In this document: positions 44,363-53,923 of the stretch, piece by piece
Numbering within the stretch: position 1 is the stretch's first letter
Layout of the letters: every line of letters begins with the position of its first letter
Assembly (NCBI GenBank): GCA_965237485.1
Contig: CBDEFQ010000004.1
Span: 310,001 to 374,000, forward strand
Direction: 5' to 3'
DNA: 64,000 bases
Source of the DNA: JAAELZ01 sp965237485
GTDB lineage: Bacteria; Pseudomonadota; Gammaproteobacteria; Arenicellales; Poriferihabitantaceae
Notes under the pieces: generated by a model
Databases searched by the model: none
The model's input: only the letters and a program-made list of their open reading frames with translations
Told to the model about the DNA's origin: nothing
Program-made: the position numbers and the translations under genes

Positions 44363-45233
44363 CGCTCACTAATACCTCATAATGGCTCGCATCCGCAGCT
44401 GAATACAAATTAAATACAACTAGGTCAAATCGACCAGGGTGCTCATGCAACCAAGCACTAACGGTTGATAAGGCAATCTGCGCGGCTTGGGGTTTGGGAT
44501 ACCCGAAAAATCCCGTGGAAATCGCACAAAAAGCTATTGAGCGGATATCACCCACTTCGGCGGCCACATTGAGGCAAGATAGATACGAATTTTGCAGCTG
44601 TTGCTCTTCGGCCTTGCTCGGCTGGCTGCCCGGAAAAAGCTGCGGGCCTACCGTATGTAAGATGTACTTTGACGGCAAAGCGTAGGCTCTGGTGATTTTC
44701 GCTGTCCCTACCGGTTCAAGCCCTCCTTGCTTATTTATAATAGTGGCGCAATCACCACGTAATCGAGGGCCAGCAGCAGAATGGATAGCGTTATCAATGC
44801 AAGTGTGGTTTGGAATGCGGCAACCGAGCAAATAGGCGTTTGCAGCGTTCACAATTACGTCGACTTTTAACGTAGTTATATCACCTACCCAAATACTGAT
44901 CTTGCCATCAGCAGCGATGTGACCACCGTAAGTCGACCTTATGGTTGGCAGAGTAGCAGCTTCAGTTGGCGGCTGTTGCTGATTCACACCAGCGGCAACG
45001 GACTCTAGTCGAGCGACCACCTCCTTAGGCAATGCATGTTCATCAATCTGGGCAAGTACGCCATGGAGGTGATTTAGCACCTGATTGCTTGAAGCGTCCA
45101 GCGGGGACGACGAACCTAACTCGTTAAGGAGCGGAAATACTTGCTCGCGCCAATTCTTATCTATTTTAATATTAGTGGGCCGATCCAGAGCAATGTCGGT
45201 TCTGTAATCAGGCAACTCAATTGGGTTTGTCAT
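44358..45233 (-). CDS. SirTM-linked macrodomain ADP-ribosylhydrolase (Zn-macro type)
   Basis: 291 residues. An N-terminal helical region of about 100 residues precedes the macrodomain (ISIWVGDITTLKVDVIVNAA). The segment LLGCRIPNHTCIDNAIHSAAG has the Cys-His-Cys arrangement of the zinc-containing macrodomains found beside class M sirtuins, and ISTGFFGYPKPQAAQIAL is the second ligand loop. Such enzymes remove ADP-ribose added by the partner SirTM. The usual further partners (GcvH-like carrier and lipoate ligase) are not next to it. Confidence 0.85.
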   Translation of the reverse strand: MTNPIELPDYRTDIALDRPTNIKIDKNWREQVFPLLNELGSSSPLDASSNQVLNHLHGVLAQIDEHALPKEVVARLESVAAGVNQQQPPTEAATLPTIRSTYGGHIAADGKISIWVGDITTLKVDVIVNAANAYLLGCRIPNHTCIDNAIHSAAGPRLRGDCATIINKQGGLEPVGTAKITRAYALPSKYILHTVGPQLFPGSQPSKAEEQQLQNSYLSCLNVAAEVGDIRSIAFCAISTGFFGYPKPQAAQIALSTVSAWLHEHPGRFDLVVFNLYSAADASHYEVLVSE

Positions 45234-45280
45234 TTATATAGGCCTATGTAGACTTGTCTGTATGCCCACATCTAAACTAG

Positions 45281-45541
45281 TACTCTTTCAAGATAATATT
45301 GCCTAATTCAGTGAGTCTGTCCGCGTATCTGGCAAGGCGTCGCTTGCAGGAAATGGTCACTCCATTTGCAAAAGCGACAACGCAGTCCAGGGCGTGGACA
45401 GGCTGACCCAAAGGGCGCCAACGCGCCGTCCCACAGCCGCGTTGTATCGCTTTTGAAGGGAGTGACCATTCATTGCGCAATACGCCTTGCTGTGAAACGG
45501 CGCGTTGACGCTGAATTAGGCAATATTATCTTGAAAGACTA
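45281..45541. mobile_element. Fold-back MITE, copy 1
   Basis: 261 bp with inverted ends TACTCTTTCAAGATAATATT, flanked on both sides by CTAG (45277-45280 and 45542-45545). The interior is a long imperfect palindrome around a GC-rich centre (GGCGCCAACGCGCC). It is the inverse of the copy at 52781-53044. The short ORF across it is not a gene. Confidence 0.85.
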
Positions 45542-45562
45542 CTAGGTTTTATAACCCATGCT

Positions 45563-46429
45563 TTAATTTAAACCGCCAAACTTGCCATTGTTATTTTTCC
45601 ACTGGCTTTCTGGGATGATTGTTTCAATTACGTCCCAATGCTCTACTATTTTACTGTTATCGATGCGAAACAAATCATAGAACGAAATTGGCTGACCAGC
45701 GAAGCTACCTTCGCTAACCGCTAACACGAAATTACCTTCGCCTAGTACCTTATGAACATCGCTATACACCATTTTTATACCCTGCGCTGCCATGGCCTCC
45801 AAAGCTGCACCCAGACCCGAAAGCCCATCGGCGATAGCGGTGTTATGTTGAGTGTAATTATCGCCTTCTATGAACTGCGGCAATTTATCCATCTGTCCGT
45901 TAACCAATATCGAGTCAACAAAGTCCGTGACTAGTTCTTTGTTTTGCTCGGTCTTGTCTAGGTTGTGTATAGCTGTCGGTCCGTCGATTTGTGTGTGACT
46001 GGATGGATTAGGGCTTTGGGCCTTTTCAGCCAAGTTGTCCCAGTGCTCAACTATCAGCCCGTCTTCAAATCGAAAAACATCAAAACCGATCTTAGGGCCG
46101 AAAAAATTGTAATCGGTGTGGGTGAATACGAAATCGCCGTCAGAGAAAGCGTGAACTACGTTAACCCGTGCGCTGTCCTTAGGCAGTGCTTGTAACACTG
46201 CGCCAAAGCCCGTCAAACCGTCTCCGACAGAAAGGTTGTGCTGCTTATACTTTTCGGCGTTGACGTATCCGACAGCAGACTGGTCTCCAGTCTGAATACT
46301 ATTAAGCAATGCAACCGCTTTGTCTTTATTGGTGATAGTCACAATAGTTTCCTCGTTTGTAGTGGTAGATGCATAAGCGGTGGTTAATAGAAGAACAAGA
46401 ATCAGTGGTGTAGCTAGTAAGGATTTCAT
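45563..46429 (-). CDS. Secreted protein with two SnoaL/NTF2-like domains
   Basis: About 288 residues. Signal peptide MKSLLATPLILVLLLTTAYA; then two similar SnoaL-like halves, each with the pattern YxQHNxxxxDGLxGxGAxLxA and ending FRFEDGLIVEHWDNLAE or FRIDNSKIVEHWDVIET. Proteins of this pattern resemble lactone-cyclase-like or steroid-isomerase-like pockets; the substrate is unknown. An IS4-family copy begins 9 bp upstream of the ATG, so the promoter and most of the leader are displaced; GGAG at the IS junction may now serve as ribosome-binding site. Confidence 0.8.
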   Translation of the reverse strand: MKSLLATPLILVLLLTTAYASTTTNEETIVTITNKDKAVALLNSIQTGDQSAVGYVNAEKYKQHNLSVGDGLTGFGAVLQALPKDSARVNVVHAFSDGDFVFTHTDYNFFGPKIGFDVFRFEDGLIVEHWDNLAEKAQSPNPSSHTQIDGPTAIHNLDKTEQNKELVTDFVDSILVNGQMDKLPQFIEGDNYTQHNTAIADGLSGLGAALEAMAAQGIKMVYSDVHKVLGEGNFVLAVSEGSFAGQPISFYDLFRIDNSKIVEHWDVIETIIPESQWKNNNGKFGGLN

Positions 46430-46438
46430 AGTGAACTC

Positions 46439-47712
46439 CACTGCTGTCCCGTTAACACTAAAGAAACAGGCCTGATTTTCTCTCAATTTGATAAAATACG
46501 TTTAGCGATAAACCGTTGAATCAAATAGGAAAATCAGACCATGTCACATTGTAATACCGTTCTAAATCAAATACTCAAAATTGTTCCGAGACATGAATTC
46601 GAGGCACTCGCAATTCAACATCATTCGGGGCGTTCATTCCGCAGAGCGTCTCGTTGGTCACAGTTCGTGAGCCTGACTATAGCTCAATTGACTGGCCGTC
46701 ATAGCTTGCGTGATATTGTTGATAATGTCAGCACTCAATCACACCGCTTGTATCATCCTGGTAGTGCCGTGTTAACGCGGTCCAATCTTTCACGCATCAA
46801 TGAGAACAAGCCTTCGAGCCTTTATGAAGCGCTATTCTCTCAATTACTCAAGTGCTGTCAGAGCAAAACGCCAGGGCATAACTTTCGTTTCAAGAATCCC
46901 CTGTATTCGCTGGACTCATCTACCATTGATCTGTGCTTATCGGTTTTCCCATGGGCAGACTTTCGATCAACTAAAGGGGCAATCAAACTGCATGTAGGCC
47001 TGAATCATGATGGTTACTTACCTGAGTTTGTTAATATCACCGAGGGTAAATGTGCTGATGTTACTGCAGGCAGGAAAGTAGCTTTCCCGAAAGGCAGCAT
47101 TGTAGTTATTGACCGTGGATACAACGACTATGCTTGGTATAAGCAATTGAATGACAAGGGAATATACTTTGTCACACGATTAAAGAAGAATGCTGCATAC
47201 CGCGTTATCAAGCGACATAGTGTACGCAAGGGAACGGGACTTAGCAGTGATCAAACGATTGAATTCACGGGGGTCAAAGCAGCAAAGGAGTGTTCGATTC
47301 GATTACGCCGTATTGGTTATCGCGATGCCACTACAGGCAAGCATTATGTGTTTTTAACCAACCACTTTAAGCTCAGTGCTCAAACTATCGCCGATATTTA
47401 TAAAGCCAGATGGCAGGTGGAATTATTCTTCAAGTGGATCAAGCAGAACTTAAAGGTGAAGTCATTTATCGGCACCAGCAAGAACGCAGTATTGACCCAA
47501 ATATGGATTGCGTTATGTATTTACCTAATACTGATGTTCATCAAATTGCAGTCGAAGGCGGGCAAAACGATGCAACAAATATTGAGGGTATTGCAGCTTA
47601 ATTTGTTTGAAAAACGTGATTTAATGGCACTGTTGCGAGGGGACCCGATGCATCACCCAAACCTTAATCCTAATCAATTTTCGTTGCTGTGAAAGTTAAC
47701 GGGACAGCAGTG
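46439..47712 (+). mobile_element. IS4-family element, copy 1
   Basis: 1274 bp with perfect inverted ends CACTGCTGTCCCGTTAAC and an exact 9-bp target duplication AGTGAACTC (46430-46438 and 47713-47721). Intact transposase. It is inserted one base before the start codon of the SnoaL-like gene (counting the duplication). Confidence 0.95.
46541..47692 (+). CDS. IS4-family transposase
   Basis: 383 residues with the DUF4372-type N-terminus (MSHCNTVLNQILKIVPRHEF) and the DDE domain: first Asp in LYSLDSSTIDLCLSVFPW, second in VVIDRGYNDYAWYKQL and Glu in KARWQVELFFKWIKQNLKVK. The frame is intact. It differs from copy 2 at a few positions (NVSTQSH versus NVSAQSH, AYRVIKRH versus AYRLIKRH). Confidence 0.95.
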   Translation: MSHCNTVLNQILKIVPRHEFEALAIQHHSGRSFRRASRWSQFVSLTIAQLTGRHSLRDIVDNVSTQSHRLYHPGSAVLTRSNLSRINENKPSSLYEALFSQLLKCCQSKTPGHNFRFKNPLYSLDSSTIDLCLSVFPWADFRSTKGAIKLHVGLNHDGYLPEFVNITEGKCADVTAGRKVAFPKGSIVVIDRGYNDYAWYKQLNDKGIYFVTRLKKNAAYRVIKRHSVRKGTGLSSDQTIEFTGVKAAKECSIRLRRIGYRDATTGKHYVFLTNHFKLSAQTIADIYKARWQVELFFKWIKQNLKVKSFIGTSKNAVLTQIWIALCIYLILMFIKLQSKAGKTMQQILRVLQLNLFEKRDLMALLRGDPMHHPNLNPNQFSLL

Positions 47713-47801
47713 AGTGAACTCAATAAATTTTCAAGAATATCTAGGATAAGACATTCAATTTCGTACTTGGATATCCATTCCATCTATAAAATGGTAAATC
47801 T

Positions 47802-48670
47802 CTAACCTTTTAGATTATTCTTAAATTGCTGTGGAGTTATTAAAGTTTGTTTTTTGAAAAACTTGGTGAAGTTACTGACCTCATCAAATCCCAATTCAAA
47901 AGCAAGTTGTTTGATCTGAATATCCTCGATAGCCAACCGCCGTTTGGCCTCCAATATCACATGTGCACTGATAAGCTGTTTTGGCGTTTGATCTACCGCT
48001 GATTTGCACAATTGATTAAGCGATTTGTAAGTCATACCCATTAAAGCAGCATATTCAGACACGTCTTTGTTCGAAACAAACTGATCTTGAATTAAAGATA
48101 AGAACTTTAGGAATTTCGCTGCTCGCGCCTCAGTAATTTCACTGAAAAACGGGAGAGGCAATTCACGGTGTAGCTTTAGCATGAGTGTAGAAAAAAGCAG
48201 CTGCACTAAAATAGAATCGTAGGTTTCATCGCCAACCACATCTTCTATCTCACCTAATAACAGCTCGGCGCTAGCTCTAAGGCCATCCCTCACGGTCAAA
48301 ACGGGTGTTTGAGGTGTTCCGCTGTAAGCTGAAAGAAAGTTTGGCAATCTAATATTCGACCGTATTGAGTCTTTGCGTCCGTGAAAAGAATCATGAATCC
48401 TTGCAGCTGATTACTGAAATCGAAGGCTTGGATCTGGCCTTTATTGAGGGAAATAAAGTTGCCAGCTTGAAATGGGTAGTGATTGAAATCAATAAAATGT
48501 GCTCCAGTGCCATGTTGCACGTAAATCAGCATATTGAACTTTATACGATGCGGCGACTCGGGGGCATGATCCAGCTTCGGATACCTAGCACGGAGTGATT
48601 GCAGGCTAAATATTTCGACTCCGCTGGGCGTTAAGCTTTGTGGATGAAATTCAACTACTGGAACTTTCAT
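47802..48670 (-). pseudogene. AraC-family transcriptional regulator, frameshifted
   Basis: The N-terminal cupin-like part (MKVPVVEFHPQSLTPSGVEI, with HGTGAHFIDFNHYPFQAGNF) runs to FMILFTDAK. The frame then changes near 48378; the other frame reads DSIRSNIRLPNFLSAYSGT and continues to the C-terminal AraC DNA-binding domain (SEYAALMGMTYKSLNQLCKS, LAFELGFDEVSNFTKFFKK). One missing base explains it. A free DNA-binding half could be made, but the regulator as a whole is broken. Confidence 0.82.
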
Positions 48671-48855
48671 TAGATTATTGGATGCGGGCACAATAATTAA
48701 GATTCTCTACTATAACAATGAAATCAGCTAGTGTTCCGGACAGTTCTGTAAGCTGTTTTACCTCCTTAACCACTTATTAGGCCAGTATCATTTTAAAAAT
48801 GCCCAGCCGAGGCCTCTGAATAAAGTATATGACGAGGTTTTTAGCTTATTAGGCC

Positions 48856-48884
48856 AAAAAAAGGGACGCCGCAATGGGCGTCCC
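48856..48884 (-). terminator. Strong intrinsic terminator after the DUF1127 gene
   Basis: On the minus strand GGGACGCC and GGCGTCCC form an 8-bp stem around a 6-base loop, followed by seven T. It lies 10 bases beyond the DUF1127 stop. Confidence 0.88.
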
Positions 48885-48893
48885 AAACTATCA

Positions 48894-49189
48894 TCAAGGA
48901 GGAGAGATGAAGAGGTTCCAAGCAGCTCGCTTAAGGTGTATTTCAGCCACAATTGACGCTGGCGCTAATTGATAGAGCGTGCTTATTGAGGCGAAATCGC
49001 CACGTTGGTGTACAACATCAGTAATTTGGTCACGCGTAATGCCTATGTCTTTAAGTAGAGAATCTGACACCATACTTTAGTAGACGCATCGTTTGTCGAC
49101 GGTTGCGCCAAGCCTTAAACTGTTGTAAATAGCCTCTAACAGGGTTTGTGCGAATGCCTGCTGGGTTTAAAGTGGTAACGTTTGTCCAT
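48894..49189 (-). pseudogene. DUF1127-family small protein, two frameshifts
   Basis: TNVTTLNPAGIRTNPVRGYL then QQFKAWRNRRQTMRLLK in one frame, and MVSDSLLKDIGITRDQITDV then VHQRGDFASISTLY in the next. Together they give the DUF1127 pattern (W..RR...L..LSD..LKDIGITR). One extra base near 49074 and probably one after the ATG at 49189 break it. DUF1127 proteins are small RNA-binding or stress-linked proteins. The terminator and ribosome-binding context are preserved. Confidence 0.65.
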
Positions 49190-49198
49190 TATAGTCAC

Positions 49199-49285
49199 CT
49201 AGCTCGCTAGAATCATTACAATTGTTAATAGGGTGATGGCGCCAACATAAGCTGCGCCTACTTGAATCATTAAATCGTTAGTCAT
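49199..49285 (-). CDS. 28-residue single-pass membrane peptide
   Basis: MTNDLMIQVGAAYVGAITLL followed by TIVMILAS: a short polar start and one hydrophobic helix. GAGG lies at proper distance before the ATG. It sits 9 bp upstream of the DUF1127 gene on the same strand and shares its terminator, so the two were one transcript. No family recognised. The length is below most gene-caller limits. Confidence 0.5.
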   Translation of the reverse strand: MTNDLMIQVGAAYVGAITLLTIVMILAS

Positions 49286-50189
49286 GTTTTTGCCTCGTTA
49301 GTTACCAGCCCGTTGCTGTTGGTGAGAATATAGTCCCACCCCTTAAAAATAACTAACGACGAATATTCATGCTTTACCCATGGTTTATTCATGTATTGTT
49401 TTTAACTCGATTTATCAGATAGTTATAGATGCCCTCTGAAAGGGAATTGGCACAATTCCTCAGTAAAAGTGGAAATTTTAATGAGGAATAGTTATTTAAA
49501 GCGCAAATCGGTTTTAGCACCACAATTTTATAATGTCGTGGGTCTGGGGGTCTGGTCAATATACTGTTCAAATGAACAGCAGTAAAAGAAGTGCTAATTG
49601 GCTGGATATTTTATTCACCGAACAGTGGATAACTTTACTCTATGACTCATTATAATGTATTTAATATCTACTATTTAATACAAAATAATTGATTGCCTTG
49701 CAAATGGGGAATTTGTAATTTGAATGCGCCATCTTCACTTTGGTGCAATGAAGATAGATGATGGGAAAAGGACGAACCTAAAGATAATATTTGTGTTTAT
49801 TTCGCGTAATGTGTCATCTAATGCCCCGTCCATAAAATATACTTGATGGTATTTCACCGTAACGTATGTACACGTATAAAAGATCATGCAAACAGTGGAA
49901 GAAATACACAAAATGACACCTAAAGCATTAATTATACACGAATATTAGAACATAATTCTCACTGCAGTAGCTATCCAGAAGTCTCTTTCTATCATTTATA
50001 GATGAGCGATAAGTTATATAGAAAGTCCGATTCAAACATGCAAACTCCAAATTCATTCACTAGATCAGCGTCTCAATTGCTCTATCGGCTGAATAATAAG
50101 TAGTGCATAAAATAGACGTAAATTTTGGCTTGTATTTTTTGATGACTCGCAAGAAAGGTATGAATAATATTCTCTTGAAATGTTATAAT
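49286..50189. other. 900-bp AT-rich stretch without recognised genes
   Basis: Only short, unsupported ORFs are present (for example 49389-49571 on the minus strand). The sequence is markedly AT-rich. No repeat or RNA was recognised. It probably represents decayed intergenic DNA between the small-protein operon and the nirK region, ending at the IS4 copy 2 duplication. Confidence 0.5.
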
Positions 50190-50198
50190 ACATATTAT

Positions 50199-51472
50199 CA
50201 CTGCTGTCCCGTTAACTTTCACAGCAACGAAAATTGATTAGGGTTAAGGTTTGGGTGATGCATCGGGTCCCCTCGCAACAGTGCCATTAAATCACGTTTT
50301 TCAAACAAATTAAGCTGCAATACCCTCAATATTTGTTGCATCGTTTTGCCCGCCTTCGACTGCAATTTGATGAACATCAGTATTAGGTAAATACATAACG
50401 CAATCCATATTTGGGTCAATACTGCGTTCTTGCTGGTGCCGATAAATGACTTCACCTTTAAGTTCTGCTTGATCCACTTGAAGAATAATTCCACCTGCCA
50501 TCTGGCTTTATAAATATCGGCGATAGTTTGAGCACTGAGCTTAAAGTGGTTGGTTAAAAACACATAATGCTTGCCTGTAGTGGCATCGCGATAACCAATA
50601 CGGCGTAATCGAATCGAACACTCCTTTGCTGCTTTGACCCCCGTGAATTCAATCGTTTGATCACTGCTAAGTCCCGTTCCCTTGCGTACACTATGTCGCT
50701 TGATAAGGCGGTATGCAGCATTCTTCTTTAATCGTGTGACAAAGTATATTCCCTTGTCATTCAATTGCTTATACCAGGCATAGTCGTTGTATCCACGGTC
50801 AATAACTACAATGCTGCCTTTCGGGAAAGCTACTTTCCTGCCTGCAGTAACATCAGCACATTTACCCTCGGTGATATTAACAAACTCAGGTAAGTAACCA
50901 TCATGATTCAGGCCTACATGCAGTTTGATTGCCCCTTTAGTTGATCGAAAGTCTGCCCATGGGAAAACCGATAAGCACAGATCAATGGTAGATGAGTCCA
51001 GCGAATACAGGGGATTCTTGAAACGAAAGTTATGCCCTGGCGTTTTGCTCTGACAACACTTGAGTAATTGAGAGAATAGCGCTTCATAAAGGCTCGAAGG
51101 CTTGTTCTCATTGATGCGTGAAAGATTGGACCGCGTTAACACGGCACTACCAGGATGATACAAGCGGTGTGATTGAGCGCTGACATTATCAACAATATCA
51201 CGCAAGCTATGACGGCCAGTCAATTGAGCTATAGTCAGGCTCACGAACTGTGACCAACGAGACGCTCTGCGGAATGAACGCCCCGAATGATGTTGAATTG
51301 CGAGTGCCTCGAATTCATGTCTCGGAACAATTTTGAGTATTTGATTTAGAACGGTATTACAATGTGACATGGTCTGATTTTCCTATTTGATTCAACGGTT
51401 TATCGCTAAACGTATTTTATCAAATTGAGAGAAAATCAGGCCTGTTTCTTTAGTGTTAACGGGACAGCAGTG
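50199..51472 (-). mobile_element. IS4-family element, copy 2
   Basis: 1274 bp, same length and ends as copy 1, in opposite orientation. Exact 9-bp target duplication ACATATTAT (50190-50198 and 51473-51481). It lies 131 bp before the nirK start, within its upstream region. Confidence 0.95.
50219..51370 (-). CDS. IS4-family transposase, copy 2
   Basis: 383 residues, nearly identical to the product of copy 1, with all three DDE segments (LYSLDSSTIDL, VVIDRGYNDY, WQVELFFKWIKQ) intact. Both copies appear competent for transposition. Confidence 0.95.
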   Translation of the reverse strand: MSHCNTVLNQILKIVPRHEFEALAIQHHSGRSFRRASRWSQFVSLTIAQLTGRHSLRDIVDNVSAQSHRLYHPGSAVLTRSNLSRINENKPSSLYEALFSQLLKCCQSKTPGHNFRFKNPLYSLDSSTIDLCLSVFPWADFRSTKGAIKLHVGLNHDGYLPEFVNITEGKCADVTAGRKVAFPKGSIVVIDRGYNDYAWYKQLNDKGIYFVTRLKKNAAYRLIKRHSVRKGTGLSSDQTIEFTGVKAAKECSIRLRRIGYRDATTGKHYVFLTNHFKLSAQTIADIYKARWQVELFFKWIKQNLKVKSFIGTSKNAVLTQIWIALCIYLILMFIKLQSKAGKTMQQILRVLQLNLFEKRDLMALLRGDPMHHPNLNPNQFSLL

Positions 51473-51603
51473 ACATATTATGGTTCCAAAGATGATATTT
51501 ACTAAACGGATATATTGTTATGTAGACTCGGCATTTTTCTAGTTAAAACGTCATCGAACCAAAAATCATCGTTTCATAATTAACTATAAACTGAGGTATA
51601 TCC

Positions 51604-52713
51604 ATGGTAGATATTTCAAGGCGAGAATTATTAATAGCCAGCAGTGCAGCGGCAGTAATCCCGGCACTAATGCCAGTTTCCGCTGCACACGCAGATAGTG
51701 CAGTGGACGTAAATTCTTTACCGCGTGTAAAACAACAATTAGTCGCTCCTCCCTTCGTGCCGGATTGGCCACAAGTCGCGCAAGGCGGTCCCAAAATCGT
51801 TGAGATCGAGTTGGTTGTTGAAGAAGGAACCAAAGTAATTGATGACCTGGGAACGCAAGTCAATACTTTATCGTTTAACGGATCAATACCCGGGCCATTG
51901 GTAATCTGCCACGAAGGTGACTACGTAGAGCTAACCCTTAAAAATCCAAAAGGAAACCTGTTTGAGCACAACATTGATTTTCACGCTTCAACCGGTGCTT
52001 TAGGTGGTGGCGGATTAACCCATGTGCGGCCAGGCGAGCAAGTGGTATTGCGTTGGAAAGCTGTTAAACCCGGTACATTCATTTATCACTGCGCACCTGG
52101 CGGGTCAATGATTCCCTATCACGTTGTTACCGGTATGAACGGAGCCGTTATGGTATTGCCTCGAGAAGGTTTATCAGATGGTGAGGGCAATACTATAAGC
52201 TATGATCGTGTTTATTATGTAGGTGAACAAGACTTTTACGTGCCACGCGATGAGAACGGTCACTTCAAAAAATATTCCTCGCATGTTCAAGCTTTGGGTG
52301 ACACATTGAAGGTTATGCGCACACTGCTACCTTCACACGTTGTACTTAACGGTAAAGTAGGAGCGCTAACTGGCGATGGGGCGATGAAGGCCAATGTTGG
52401 TGAGACCGTACTGTTTATACACTCACAAGCTAACCGCGATTCACGACCGCACCTTATTGGCGGCCACGGCGACTATGTATGGGAAACGGGTTCCTTCGGG
52501 GATGCACCCGCTACTAACTTGGAAACTTGGTTTATTCGAGGTGGATCAGCTGGGGCAGCTTTATATACCTTCCGCCAACCGGGGGTGTATGCTTATCTTT
52601 CACATAATTTGATTGAAGCGACTAAATTAGGTTGCCTATCGCACGTTGTGGTAGAAGGCGAATGGGATGATGATTTGATGACTCAAGTTCAAGCCCCTAC
52701 CCCTATGTCATAA
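51604..52713 (+). CDS. nirK: Copper-containing nitrite reductase NirK
   Basis: 369 residues, the periplasmic enzyme reducing nitrite to nitric oxide. A Tat-type signal (DISRRELLIASSAAAVIPAL, cleavage near AAHA) precedes two cupredoxin domains. Copper ligands are seen in FEHNIDFHASTG, in TFIYHCAPGGSMIPYHVVTGM and in the type-1 Met of the same loop; the C-terminal His is in PGVYAYLSHNLIEA. GAGGT precedes the ATG by 8 bases. An IS4 copy lies upstream; nirV follows after a fold-back element. No nor genes are in the window. Confidence 0.95.
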   Translation: MVDISRRELLIASSAAAVIPALMPVSAAHADSAVDVNSLPRVKQQLVAPPFVPDWPQVAQGGPKIVEIELVVEEGTKVIDDLGTQVNTLSFNGSIPGPLVICHEGDYVELTLKNPKGNLFEHNIDFHASTGALGGGGLTHVRPGEQVVLRWKAVKPGTFIYHCAPGGSMIPYHVVTGMNGAVMVLPREGLSDGEGNTISYDRVYYVGEQDFYVPRDENGHFKKYSSHVQALGDTLKVMRTLLPSHVVLNGKVGALTGDGAMKANVGETVLFIHSQANRDSRPHLIGGHGDYVWETGSFGDAPATNLETWFIRGGSAGAALYTFRQPGVYAYLSHNLIEATKLGCLSHVVVEGEWDDDLMTQVQAPTPMS

Positions 52714-52780
52714 TATTCTTCATTGTTGCCATTGCTCCTTAATTGAGGAAATCTTATGGGGACAATTTTATTTGTGCTAG

Positions 52781-53044
52781 TACTCTTTCAAGATAATATT
52801 GCCGAATTCAGCGTCAACGCGCTGTTTCACAGCAAGGCGTATTGCGCAATGAATGGTCATTCCCTTCATAAGTGATACAACGCAGTTGTGGGACGCGGTG
52901 CGTTGGCGCCCTTTGGGTGAGCCTGCCCGCGCACCTGGACTGCGTTGCCGCTTTTGCAAAGGGAGCGACCATTTCCTGCAAGCGACGCCTTGCCAGGCAC
53001 GCGGACAGACTCACTGAATTAGGCAATATTATCTTGAAAGAGTA
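52781..53044. mobile_element. Fold-back MITE, copy 2
   Basis: 264 bp, the inverse orientation of the element at 45281-45541, with the same TACTCTTTCAAGATAATATT ends and CTAG on both sides (52777-52780 and 53045-53048). It lies between nirK and nirV. The body is a long imperfect palindrome and does not encode protein. Confidence 0.85.
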
Positions 53045-53090
53045 CTAGTGCTATAACCCACCCCCATCTTGCGTTCGCCCTTGCCTGACA

Positions 53091-53923
53091 ATGAGAAATA
53101 TCCGTAAGCAAAGTATCCCACCAATTTTCGTGCTTATTGGCTTATTTCTGACTCTGATGTACGCAACAAATTACACCATCTCGACAATTAGAACATTTAA
53201 CTTGAATGGTGAAGAGCTACTTTCAATTCACTACCACTCCCCTGAAATGGTTGAAGTGCCTGCAGGTAAAATTGACATCGTCAATTCCGCTCAAATAAGT
53301 GAAATGATGGCGATGGATATCTTACGATTCATATAGAGAAACCATTTCTTATTGGTAAATATGAAGTCAATTTTGATCAATGGGATCAATGTTACAGCGC
53401 AGGTGGATGCAGCTATCGGCCTGACGACAATGGTTGGGGTCGAGGGGAGTGCCCGGTTATTAATGTTAGTTGGAGAGATATTGAACAGTACTTAAGCTGG
53501 ATTTCAACGGTGACTGGTAACACCTACCGACTACCGACTGAGCAGGAGTGGGAATACGCAGCTAGAGCGGGCTCAGCAGACTCGCTGGAGCCACCTGCAT
53601 TATTTACAGACAAGAAATTGGCTTGGGCTTCATCGTACGCTCTTACTTCACGAGGATCCAAAATAACAAAACCCGCGGGTTCCCATGGCGCAAACGAATT
53701 CGGCATTTTCGATGTCGAAGGGAACGTTTGGGAATGGACGCAAACCTGCTGGAAAACAGGTGCAATCCCAGAGAACCGGAAGCTAAGCAACTGTGGGTTG
53801 CGTGTTATTCAGGGCGAGCATCGTACTTATATGCCGAACTTTCTTAGAGAGATCGGAACCGGTGGGTGTGCGGTTAGACCCCTACCGGGTAATTTCGGCT
53901 TTCGATTAGTATTAGAGTCGTAA
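53091..53923 (+). pseudogene. nirV: NirV-like formylglycine-generating-enzyme family protein, frameshifted
   Basis: The N-terminus has one hydrophobic segment (IPPIFVLIGLFLTLMYATNY) and PEMVEVPAGKIDIVN. Near 53307 one base is missing; the next frame reads DGDGYLTIHIEKPFLIGKYE, then NVSWRDIEQYLSW, YRLPTEQEWEYAARAGS, GIFDVEGNVWEWTQTCW and GNFGFRLVLES, the SUMF1/FGE fold. In denitrifiers nirV commonly follows nirK and is thought to help its maturation. Here it follows nirK with a MITE between. Confidence 0.8.

Noticed and set aside
45277..45480. Short ORF (67 codons) in the first fold-back element, and similar ORFs at 52777-53026
   Set aside because: They lie wholly inside palindromic repeats; both strands stay open by symmetry.
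49389..49571. 60-codon minus-strand ORF
   Set aside because: No ribosome-binding site, no recognisable domain, and located in AT-rich decayed DNA.
46430..51481. Composite transposon formed by the two inverted IS4 copies
   Set aside because: Each copy has its own distinct 9-bp target duplication, so they are independent insertions.
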